A DNA stretch of 29,570 nucleotides from a virus. The notes under the pieces were generated by a model. It saw nothing but the letters and a program-made list of their open reading frames with translations, made no database searches and was not told the origin of the DNA. The stretch is from the IMG/VR virus record IMGVR_UViG_3300049483_000156, positions 1 to 29,570 of that record. One strand, written 5' to 3'. Position numbers and translations under genes: made by a program. This document shows positions 1 to 6,290 of the stretch, piece after piece (the first letter of the stretch is position 1; each line of letters opens with the position of its first letter).

Positions 1-16
1 GGTTCACTCCGAGTGC

Positions 17-45
17 GGGCCCCGGGGGGTGGGGGCCCCGGGCCC
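17..45 (+). terminator. GC-only hairpin, possible terminator or processing structure
   Basis: GGGCCC at 17-22 can pair with GGGCCC at 40-45, and after one bulged C, GGGG at 24-27 pairs with CCCC at 36-39, leaving an 8-base loop. This gives about 10 GC pairs. No run of T follows, so it is not a textbook Rho-independent terminator. In such GC-rich sequence, chance pairing is a real alternative. Confidence 0.3.
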
Positions 46-236
46 TGGGACTCCGCCCGCCCGGACTAACATCCCCGGACGCTGCGCTACCGCGCCCCAA
101 GACCTACGAACTTCGAAGCGATCAACATGGGAACCCAGACCCCCAGGATTTTTCAAAACCCCACAACCTCAAGTGATCGCTATTGCGCCCTCAGTCCATT
201 CGGGCTACCTTCTCGGCAATGGCGGGAGGGCAGCAG

Positions 237-280
237 GAAGCCCGGGGCGGAGAGCCCACCCCCGCGCCGCCCCGGGCTTC
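237..280 (+). promoter_or_regulatory. 13-bp perfect inverted repeat in the leader of the first gene
   Basis: GAAGCCCGGGGCG (237-249) is the exact reverse complement of CGCCCCGGGCTTC (268-280), with an 18-base loop. The right arm ends about 6 bases before the GAGGAG ribosome-binding site (286-291) of the acetyltransferase gene at 297. There is no T-tract. It could stabilise the 5' end of the late mRNA, terminate upstream read-through, or affect access to the ribosome-binding site; the sequence alone does not choose between these. Confidence 0.55.
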
Positions 281-296
281 TCACCGAGGAGTGACC

Positions 297-731
297 ATGA
301 AGATCGTCGTACGAAGCGCCAACGCCAACGACCGCAGCTTCATGCTGGCGACCTGGCTCCAGAACTACCGCAGGGAGTCCTACTTCGCTGCCCGCATCAA
401 GGACTCCATCTTCTACGCCAACCACCACGAGATCGCCGACAAGCTCCTGGCCCAGGAGACCGCGCTGGTCGCCTGCCCAGACGACGACTCGGACACCATC
501 CTCGGGTACATCGTGGTGGAGCCCAAGGTCCTGCACTGGGTCTACGTGAAGAAGGCCTTCCGCAAGATGGGGATCGCCACCCGGCTCCTGGAGGCTTCGG
601 GGCTACCGGCCAACCTGCACGACGTCCAGGTGACACATCCGACCAAGCTGTGGTTCACTACCAAGCAGCACGGCCCCGGGTTCGAGGAGAAGTACCCCGG
701 GGCGATCTACAACCCGTACCGAGCCTTCTAG
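297..731 (+). CDS. GNAT-family N-acetyltransferase
   Basis: The 144-residue product looks like a small GNAT-fold enzyme, which moves the acetyl group of acetyl-CoA to an amine. The best evidence is the central block LHWVYVKKAFRKMGIATRLL: a beta strand followed by the R-x-x-G-x-A pyrophosphate-binding loop (RKMGIA) and helix, which is GNAT motif A. A preceding strand, ILGYIVVEP, fits beta-4. The start was chosen because GAGGAG lies 5 bases upstream of ATG 297; the frame stays open further left, but that extension is low-complexity and has no ribosome site. It is the first gene of the packaging block and ends 8 bases before the next start. GNAT proteins occur near packaging genes of many podophages. 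The substrate is unknown; modification of a host or virion protein are both possible. Confidence 0.75.
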   Translation: MKIVVRSANANDRSFMLATWLQNYRRESYFAARIKDSIFYANHHEIADKLLAQETALVACPDDDSDTILGYIVVEPKVLHWVYVKKAFRKMGIATRLLEASGLPANLHDVQVTHPTKLWFTTKQHGPGFEEKYPGAIYNPYRAF

Positions 732-739
732 GAGCGAGC

Positions 740-1060
740 ATGAAGATCCGCAAGGTCGTTGGCGCCCAGTTCCTCACCGGCATCTCTCTCAGCGGCACCT
801 ACCGGCAATCCGTCGCCCTCATCCAGGAGGACGTGGATCCGATCATCAACGGCGTGTACCGCGTCGAGGGGCTGGAGCTTCACGACTACGGCCTTCAGAT
901 CTGCGACCGGGGCCGTTGGTTCGTCATCCCCTGGAACCAGGTCCAGCGCGCTGAGTTCGAGCCTGTCGAGGTGCTGCGACCCGAGATCCCCACCGACGAC
1001 GCCCCGCTGCCCGCGCCCGCCGTCCGTGTGGATCCCGTGAAGGCCCAGCAGCGCCGGTAG
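740..1060 (+). CDS. Small phage protein of unknown function
   Basis: The product is 106 residues and I do not recognise a family with confidence. The first 70 residues read as a compact alternating beta-strand domain (for example DYGLQICDRGRWFVIPWNQV), and the tail from about residue 78 is rich in P, A, V and basic residues and probably disordered. ATG 740 follows GGAGCGAGC directly after the stop of the acetyltransferase gene, and its own stop abuts the next ATG with no gap, so translation is probably coupled. The position just before the terminase genes suggests a packaging or head-related accessory role, but that is context only. Confidence 0.7.
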   Translation: MKIRKVVGAQFLTGISLSGTYRQSVALIQEDVDPIINGVYRVEGLELHDYGLQICDRGRWFVIPWNQVQRAEFEPVEVLRPEIPTDDAPLPAPAVRVDPVKAQQRR

Positions 1061-1480
1061 ATGCCGCGCAAGAAGCAGCCGCTCCTGCCGGCCCCCGTGA
1101 AGCCGACCCCGGTGCCCGCCGACGTGGCGAGCGACCCGGAACGTCTGCGCAAGCACCGGGTCATGGAACTGAAGGAGATCCTGAAGGACATCTCCAATGA
1201 GCTTGCCCCCTACGTCACCGACTGGATCCTGCGGGCGGCGGAGGAGAGCCCAGGCCTGGGGGCCGAGTTGTGGCTCAAGGTGAACGAGTTCGTGGTGCCC
1301 AAGCTCGCCCGGATGGAGGTCGGCATCGAGCAGATGTCCGACGTCGAGATCATGAAGGAGCTTCAGCGCCGGGAGGAGGAGGCCAAGAAGCTCCTGGAGG
1401 CGGAGCGGAACATGCGCATCGGGCTCGGCGGCGACATCGAGGACGGGGAGATCGTCGAGGATGCCCAAACCGCTAACTGA
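1061..1480 (+). CDS. Probable terminase small subunit
   Basis: The product is 139 residues and mostly helical. The central segment AELWLKVNEFVVPKLARMEV resembles a helix pattern seen in phage small terminases (a leucine-rich helix ending in V-P-K-L-A-R). The C-terminus carries a charged helix (about 95-120) and an acidic tail, and the first 25 residues are rich in proline and basic residues. Small terminases bind the packaging start on DNA and regulate the large subunit. The gene overlaps the large terminase gene by 20 bases, the usual arrangement for this pair. I see no certain helix-turn-helix, so the call rests on length, helix pattern and position. Confidence 0.65.
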   Translation: MPRKKQPLLPAPVKPTPVPADVASDPERLRKHRVMELKEILKDISNELAPYVTDWILRAAEESPGLGAELWLKVNEFVVPKLARMEVGIEQMSDVEIMKELQRREEEAKKLLEAERNMRIGLGGDIEDGEIVEDAQTAN

Positions 1481-2960
1481 GCGCCACCGTGTCCTCGTGG
1501 CGGCCAGGGCCCTCGCCGAGGCGCGGGCCAGGCGCGAGGCGGAGCGCACCAAGCTCGACATCGACCGGCTCTGCTTCGGGCAGCAGAAGCGGTTCGTGAA
1601 GGACGAGCGGTCCTACGTCACCGGGGTCTGCTCCCGCCGCGCCGGGAAGACCCACGGCGTGGCGCTGAAGATCCTGGACGTCGCCGAGAAGAAGCGGGCC
1701 CCGGTCCTGTACTTCACCCACACCCGTGGCTCGGCCAAGCGCATCATCTGGCACACGCTGCTGGACATGAACCGGAAGCACAACCTGGGCTTCGACGTGA
1801 ACGAGTCGGACCTGGTGCTCAAGAAGGACGGGCGGGCCCTCGTCCACCTGACCGGCGTGGACACCAAGACCGAGATCGAGAAGATCAGAGGCACCCCGTG
1901 GGCCCTGGCGGTGGGCGACGAGGCCCAGGGCCTGCCCAGCTACATGAAGGACCTGGTGGAGGACGTGCTCGGCCCGTCGTTCATCGACCACGATGGGAAG
2001 CTCCGACTCATCGGGACGCCGGGCCCGGTCCCCACCGGTTACTTCTACGAGTGCACCCAGAACCAGAAGTGGGGTCACCACGCCTGGACCGTGTTCGACA
2101 ACCCACACATCGAGGGCGGGGCGCACAAGAAGCTGGCCGAGTACCTGGAGTTGACCGGCTACACCCGGGAGACCCCGAAGATCCAGAGGGAGTGGTACGG
2201 GAAGTGGGTCCACGACCTGAACAGCCTGGTGTTCCGCTACGACCCCACCCGCAACGACTTCGACATCCTGCCCACCTTCGGGGAGTGGCGGTACGTCATC
2301 GGGGTGGACATCGGCTACGACGACGCCGACGCCATCGCCGTCCTGGCCTGGAGCCCCGAGGCCCAGGAGGTCTGGCTCGTCGAGGAGATCGTGCAGGCCA
2401 AGCAGGACATCAGCAGCCTGGCGAACCAGTTGCGCTCCGTCCGCAGCCGGCTCGGGGAGCGGAACGTGGTGGCGATCGTGATGGACACCGGTGGCATCGG
2501 CAAGAAGGTCGAGTTCGAGCTTTCGGGCCGGTGGTCGATCCCGGTGATGGCGGCGCAGAAGAGCGAGAAGCAGGTGCACATCGAGCTTCTGAACGACGCG
2601 CTGCGGACCCGGAAGCTCTTCGCCCGCCGCGACAGCCGCTTCGCCCACGACAGCTACCTGGTGGAGTGGGACAAGGAGCGCAGCACCCCCGACCGGCGCT
2701 ACATCTCGGACCGGTTCCACAGTGACATCTGCGACGCGGTGCTGTACGCCTACCGCGCGGCCACGGCCTGGACCACGCAGGTGAAGGGGCCTCCCGTGGA
2801 CCCGCATTCCAACGAGGGTGTCGAGGCGTGGCGCAAGGAGATGCTGGATCGGCAGATGGCCCTCATGGAGAAGGAGAAGGCGCAGAAGGCGGAGGCGGAG
2901 AGCATCCTGTGGACCCCGGAGCACATGCGCCCCACGATGGACGACTGGGGCATTGGGTAA
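1461..2960 (+). CDS. terL: Terminase large subunit (packaging ATPase and nuclease)
   Basis: This 499-residue protein is the DNA-packaging motor. The ATPase half has the adenine-contact motif FGQQKRF (39-45), a Walker A variant CSRRAGKT (57-64), Walker B with catalytic pair ALAVGDEAQ (148-156, D153/E154) and coupling motif LIGTPG (183-188). The nuclease half has the RNase H-like acidic residues: VIGVDIGYDD (D283), VAIVMDTGG (D342) and FHSDICDAVLYA (D422/D425). Length and motif order match complete large terminases, so it looks intact. ATG 1461 has GAGG just upstream and sits inside the end of the small subunit gene. The C-terminal 60 residues form a charged helix that may contact the portal. 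It would act at the portal vertex of the empty prohead. Confidence 0.97.
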   Translation: MPKPLTERHRVLVAARALAEARARREAERTKLDIDRLCFGQQKRFVKDERSYVTGVCSRRAGKTHGVALKILDVAEKKRAPVLYFTHTRGSAKRIIWHTLLDMNRKHNLGFDVNESDLVLKKDGRALVHLTGVDTKTEIEKIRGTPWALAVGDEAQGLPSYMKDLVEDVLGPSFIDHDGKLRLIGTPGPVPTGYFYECTQNQKWGHHAWTVFDNPHIEGGAHKKLAEYLELTGYTRETPKIQREWYGKWVHDLNSLVFRYDPTRNDFDILPTFGEWRYVIGVDIGYDDADAIAVLAWSPEAQEVWLVEEIVQAKQDISSLANQLRSVRSRLGERNVVAIVMDTGGIGKKVEFELSGRWSIPVMAAQKSEKQVHIELLNDALRTRKLFARRDSRFAHDSYLVEWDKERSTPDRRYISDRFHSDICDAVLYAYRAATAWTTQVKGPPVDPHSNEGVEAWRKEMLDRQMALMEKEKAQKAEAESILWTPEHMRPTMDDWGIG

Positions 2961-2972
2961 AGGAGAAGTGAG

Positions 2973-3350
2973 ATGGAGCGACGTGGATTCCTGAAGCTGC
3001 TCGGCGCTGCGCTCGCGGCCCCGCTCATCGAGCCGGTGGCCAGGAGGATCCTGGTGCAGGTGCCGGCGAACTACCCGCTCGGCAAGGTGAGGACGCAGGC
3101 GGAAGTCTTCGCCGACGTCGAGGCTCGGCTGAACAAGGCCATGCTTGAGATGCAGGAGAGGCTGGCATACGGGCTTTACAACCCGGACGTGGTGTACATG
3201 AGCCCGCAGGCGTACGAGGGGCTGAGCCAGGCCCTGGCCAAGTCCTACTCGCCCAGGAACATCGAGAACTTGATCTACAAGGAGAACATCTGGTTGAAGC
3301 AGACGGCTAGCGCGATCACGTTCGACAAGACCTCGGGGCTCTGGTCGTGA
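2973..3350 (+). CDS. Unknown protein with Tat-like N-terminus and capsid-arm-like segment
   Basis: The product is 125 residues. The N-terminus MERRGFLKLLGAALAAPL contains RRGFLK, matching the twin-arginine core R-R-x-F-L-K, followed by a moderately hydrophobic stretch. Residues 88-108 (core SPRNIENLIYKENIWL) align without gaps to residues 27-47 of the major capsid protein encoded at 7803 (core GPQQIKNLVYKRNKWL); I count 11 identities in 21 positions, then SGL recurs in both with a 3-residue shift. The protein ends shortly after that segment, so no capsid fold follows. AAGGAG lies before ATG 2973. The next gene starts inside its stop (GTGA). It could be a capsid-gene fragment kept for another use, a capsid- or scaffold-binding peptide, or coincidence. 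I do not assign a function. Confidence 0.75.
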   Translation: MERRGFLKLLGAALAAPLIEPVARRILVQVPANYPLGKVRTQAEVFADVEARLNKAMLEMQERLAYGLYNPDVVYMSPQAYEGLSQALAKSYSPRNIENLIYKENIWLKQTASAITFDKTSGLWS

Positions 3351-3556
3351 GCCGCACGCTCCTGGCGCTGACCTTGATGGCTTGTGGCAGCGGCGCCACC
3401 GTGTCCGATGTCAAGATCCGGGAGCGGGCGTTCTACGAGTGCATGGATCGTATGAGGGTGAAGATCCGCCCCGGGCAGCGCGACCAGTGGAGCGACCTGT
3501 CCACGGAGTGCGCCGAGGTGGCTTACCGAGTCAGCCAGGTTCCGAAGGGGAGATGA
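3347..3556 (+). CDS. Short lipoprotein-like protein
   Basis: The product is 69 residues and starts at GTG 3347, overlapping the previous stop as GTGA. MSRTLLALTLMACGSG has a basic start, a short hydrophobic core and LMAC at residues 10-13, an acceptable lipobox with C13 as the lipidated residue; the Gly-Ser after it is typical of lipoproteins. The mature part is small and charged, with two further cysteines (C32, C55) that could form a disulfide in the periplasm. It lies among packaging genes rather than with a visible lysis cassette, so an outer spanin role is possible but unsupported. A superinfection-exclusion or envelope role is another option. The signal is short, so export is an inference. 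Confidence 0.65.
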   Translation: MSRTLLALTLMACGSGATVSDVKIRERAFYECMDRMRVKIRPGQRDQWSDLSTECAEVAYRVSQVPKGR

Positions 3557-3558
3557 GC

Positions 3559-3846
3559 ATGCCGATCTTTGAGTTCCAGTGCGAGAAGTGTGGGGCGCAG
3601 ACCGAGGAGATCTTCACCACCACGGGAGTCTCCACGCCCGCCCACTGCGGCACCAAGATGAAGAAGATCCCCTCCATCGTGGGGAACGCCATGGTGACCA
3701 AGGGCGGGAACTGGTTCCGCTTCAACGGCGCGCACGGGCCGGTGGAGAAGGGGAACAACAAGCCCAAGACCGTGGGCAAGGGACACGGGGTGGGCGGCTC
3801 GCGCCCGCACCTGCGTCCCACCTTCGGTGGGAAGGAGTACGCATGA
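3559..3846 (+). CDS. FmdB-like zinc-ribbon protein
   Basis: The product is 95 residues. The opening MPIFEFQCEKCGAQTEEIF follows the pattern of FmdB-type small zinc ribbons (M-P-x-Y/F-E-Y/F-x-C-x-x-C-G). C8 and C11 form the first knuckle. The second knuckle is unusual: the expected C-P-x-C-G is replaced by AHCGTKM, giving H29-C30. Residues from about 45 to the end are Gly-, Lys- and Pro-rich and probably disordered. I chose ATG 3559 because GGGGAG (3547-3552) is 6 bases upstream and the family starts at this Met; ATG 3553, two codons earlier, overlaps the previous stop and is an alternative. Zinc ribbons of this type bind metal and sometimes nucleic acid or protein; its role in the virion region is unknown. 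Confidence 0.75.
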   Translation: MPIFEFQCEKCGAQTEEIFTTTGVSTPAHCGTKMKKIPSIVGNAMVTKGGNWFRFNGAHGPVEKGNNKPKTVGKGHGVGGSRPHLRPTFGGKEYA

Positions 3847-4031
3847 ACCTCGCGGATCTCACGAATCAGGAGTTGAGGCAGATCGAGTGGCGGGGGAGCA
3901 TGCTCCGGTTCTTCAAGCAACGGGGAGACGACATGCGTTTCTTCGGGGAGGACTGGGAAACGCGGCTCGCGGCCTCGGAGGCTGCCGACGCGGAACTGAC
4001 GCGGCGCGGGGACGAGGAGAGGTTCACATGA
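3843..4031 (+). CDS. Small charged helical protein, unknown
   Basis: The product is 62 residues, rich in Glu, Asp and Arg, and reads as two or three amphipathic helices (LTNQELRQIEWRGSMLRFF, then ETRLAASEAADAELTRR). No family is recognised. It starts at ATG 3843 overlapping the previous stop as ATGA, preceded by AAGGAG, and its own stop overlaps the next ATG in the same way. This tight coupling suggests fixed stoichiometry with its neighbours. It carries no signal peptide or membrane segment. Confidence 0.7.
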   Translation: MNLADLTNQELRQIEWRGSMLRFFKQRGDDMRFFGEDWETRLAASEAADAELTRRGDEERFT

Positions 4032-4258
4032 CGCTGAAGGACCTGAAGGCGCTGGCCGACTACTGCAAGAAGAACGGGATCACGAAGGTCAAGACCGGCG
4101 ACGTGGAGATGGAGTTCGGTCCCTCCGCCGCGCCCGCGCTGGATCCGAAGATTGCCAAGGCGCTCGCCGATGCGCTAGGCTCTGATGAGTTGTCCCCGGA
4201 GCAGACGATGTTCTTCTCGGCGGGTCAGCCGATCGATCCAAGCAAGCTGAGGGGGTAG
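4028..4258 (+). CDS. Small phage protein preceding the portal gene
   Basis: The product is 76 residues. The first 30 residues (LKDLKALADYCKKNGITKVK, followed by a short strand ending in EMEFGP) read as a helix followed by a beta hairpin. I have seen this pattern in short uncharacterised phage proteins encoded just before portal genes, but it has no assigned function I can name. The C-terminal half is acidic and probably flexible. ATG 4028 overlaps the preceding stop, and the portal ATG follows one base after its stop. A role in portal or head assembly is inferred only from position. Confidence 0.7.
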   Translation: MTLKDLKALADYCKKNGITKVKTGDVEMEFGPSAAPALDPKIAKALADALGSDELSPEQTMFFSAGQPIDPSKLRG

Positions 4259-4259
4259 C

Positions 4260-6278
4260 ATGGCAAGGAAGCGCGAGGGAGAGCCGGTCGAGTGGAAGAC
4301 GATGACTCGACGCGGCGCGAAGGCCAAGGAAACCAAGCCCGCCGTCAATCTCCCTCACGCCCGTTGGTGGGACCTCCCCGACGAGGACAAGCCAGGCGCC
4401 ATCCTCGGCGTCCTGAAGCACATCAAGGACGGACAGACTGCGCTGGAGGTCCAGCGCGCGGTGTGCGTGAGGCTCTACGGCGGGGCCACGCCGGCCACCC
4501 CGTACGGCGTGAGCGTGGACCGGGTGCAGATGATCCACCCGTCCATCACTGGCCGGCTGACCTACAACCTCGTGGCCATCGTCGTGGACACGCTGGTCAG
4601 CAAGATCACCAAGAACCAGGTCCGTCCTCTCTTCCTCACCCAGGGCGGCGACTACCGGACCCAACGCCGAGCCAAGAAGCTCTCCCAGTTCGCGGAGGGG
4701 ATCTTCTACGAGACCAAGTTCGACACCGACGTGGCTCCCGCCGGGTTCCTCGACGCGGTGACCCAGGGCGACGGCATCGTCCACGTCTTCGAGGACCCGA
4801 ACACGGGTAGGGTGGCGATCGAGCGCGTGGTGCCCGGCGAGTTGTGGGTGGACACCATCGACGGGCTCTACGGGGCGCCGACCCAGATGCACCGGGTGAA
4901 GATCATCGAGCGGTCGAAGCTCATGGCCTTCGCCACCGACGAGGACGGGAAGATCGACAAGAAGAAGGCCGACATCATCAACCGAGCCGAGAACGCCGGG
5001 AAGGAGTTCCTCGGGTCCGTCAACCAGTACGTGTCCGACGGCATCGCGGTGGTGGAGTCGTGGAAGCTGCCCACCTCCCTGAAAGCCGACGACGGGGCGC
5101 ACACCATCGTCCTGGAGACCGGGGTGCTGGTTGACGAGAAGTGGAAGCGGATGCGCTTCCCCTTCGCCCACTTCACATGGAAGAACCGCATCTACGGCTG
5201 GCACGGGGCGTCGCTGGTCGAGGAGCTGATCGGTACGCAGGTGGAGATGAACCACCTGCTCTACATGATGCAGAAGGCCTTCCGTCTCATGGCGGCGTTC
5301 AAGGTGGTGATCGAGAACGGCACCGTGCCGGACAGCCACATCAACGACAAGATCGGAACGATCCTCCACGTCCCCAAGGGCTCGCAGGCTCCGTCCTACC
5401 TCACCCCGCCCGCGCTCAACCCGCAATACTTCGAGCACTTCGAGCGGATCAAGGCCCGTGGGTTCGAGATCGCCCGCATCTCCCAGCTTTCCGCGACGGG
5501 CGTGAAGCCAGCCGGCCTGGACTCGGGCGAGGCGCAGCGCGTCTACCACGACATCGAGAGCGAGGGGTTCCAGGCCGTCGGCCACCGGTACGAGCAGTTC
5601 CACCTGGACGTGATCCAGCTTGCACTGGACGTGGTGCGAGAGATCACGGAGCGAGATGGTGGCTACCCGCTCAATGTGCCGGTGTCATCGTCCGCCCTGC
5701 CGGGGGTGAAGTTCCTCCGGTCCATCGACTGGAAGGACGTGGACCTCCCCGAGGACGGCTACGTACTTCGTGCGTACCCGATCTCTGCGCTGCCCTCCAC
5801 TCCGGCCGGGCGGCTGGCCACCGTGTCCGAGCTTGCGCGCGGTGGGTACATCGACCAGGGCACCGCCACCAAGCTCATGAACTTCCCCGACCTGACCCAG
5901 GTGATGACGCTCCTGGGCGCGGCGGAGGATTGGATCATGTCCCGCCTCGACGACATCATCGAGAAGGGCGAGGGCGGGTACGACCCGCCGGATCCGCTCA
6001 TGAACCTCCAGCTTGCCGAGACCCTCTGCGTGCAGGAGATCGCGGTGGGGTCGGCGAACAAGATGGAGGAGGAGAAGCTGATGCTCCTCCGCGAGTGGCT
6101 GATGCAGGTGAAGTACCAGCAGGGCCAGGCGGCTACCGCCGCGCCGCAGGCGGCGCAGCCGGCAGCCATCGCATCGAGTGCAGGGATGGGCGTGATTCCG
6201 GACATGGGCGCCGGGTCGCCGATGACCGGGGGCGCGCTCCAGGGACCGCCGCAGGGACAACCGCAGCTACCGATGTAG
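4260..6278 (+). CDS. Portal protein
   Basis: The 672-residue product is of the size and organisation expected for a podovirus portal, the dodecameric ring through which DNA enters and leaves the capsid. Supporting features are the N-terminal region around NLVAIVVDTLVSKITKNQVR, the long mixed wing region with QGDGIVHVFEDPNTGRVAIE and VVPGELWVD, and the helical stem region beginning near LVEELIGTQVEMNHLLYMMQ. The last 55 residues are low-complexity in Q, A, P and G, as portal C-termini often are. It lies between the terminase and scaffold genes, as in most tailed phages. ATG 4260 follows GGGGG one base after the upstream stop. The match is by pattern and context, not by a diagnostic catalytic residue. 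Confidence 0.9.
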   Translation: MARKREGEPVEWKTMTRRGAKAKETKPAVNLPHARWWDLPDEDKPGAILGVLKHIKDGQTALEVQRAVCVRLYGGATPATPYGVSVDRVQMIHPSITGRLTYNLVAIVVDTLVSKITKNQVRPLFLTQGGDYRTQRRAKKLSQFAEGIFYETKFDTDVAPAGFLDAVTQGDGIVHVFEDPNTGRVAIERVVPGELWVDTIDGLYGAPTQMHRVKIIERSKLMAFATDEDGKIDKKKADIINRAENAGKEFLGSVNQYVSDGIAVVESWKLPTSLKADDGAHTIVLETGVLVDEKWKRMRFPFAHFTWKNRIYGWHGASLVEELIGTQVEMNHLLYMMQKAFRLMAAFKVVIENGTVPDSHINDKIGTILHVPKGSQAPSYLTPPALNPQYFEHFERIKARGFEIARISQLSATGVKPAGLDSGEAQRVYHDIESEGFQAVGHRYEQFHLDVIQLALDVVREITERDGGYPLNVPVSSSALPGVKFLRSIDWKDVDLPEDGYVLRAYPISALPSTPAGRLATVSELARGGYIDQGTATKLMNFPDLTQVMTLLGAAEDWIMSRLDDIIEKGEGGYDPPDPLMNLQLAETLCVQEIAVGSANKMEEEKLMLLREWLMQVKYQQGQAATAAPQAAQPAAIASSAGMGVIPDMGAGSPMTGGALQGPPQGQPQLPM

Positions 6279-6290
6279 GAGGAGTAAGAC

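Larger units (their letters stand above)
1..296. other. GC-rich leader without a convincing gene
   Basis: No open frame here has a ribosome-binding site and protein-like composition; the long frames that cross it are extensions of the two genes that follow. The left part is very GC-rich and contains a direct repeat of GGGCCCCGGG (17-26 and 33-42). Bases 120-190 are richer in A and T, but I see no spaced -35/-10 pair I would defend as a promoter. The segment probably separates the packaging operon from whatever lies upstream, and it ends in the strong hairpin listed separately. Confidence 0.6.

Noticed and set aside
29-296. N-terminal extensions upstream of the acetyltransferase gene and of the 740 gene
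   Set aside because: The extensions are low-complexity, run through the GC hairpins, and the ribosome sites lie before ATG 297 and ATG 740 instead.
728-1561. Long minus-strand open frames (for example 728-1561, 1473-2924, 12589-14373, 14440-16320)
   Set aside because: They lie opposite well-supported + strand genes and are rich in Arg, Pro, His, Leu and Val, as expected for antisense frames in GC-rich DNA. None has a ribosome site or recognisable domain.
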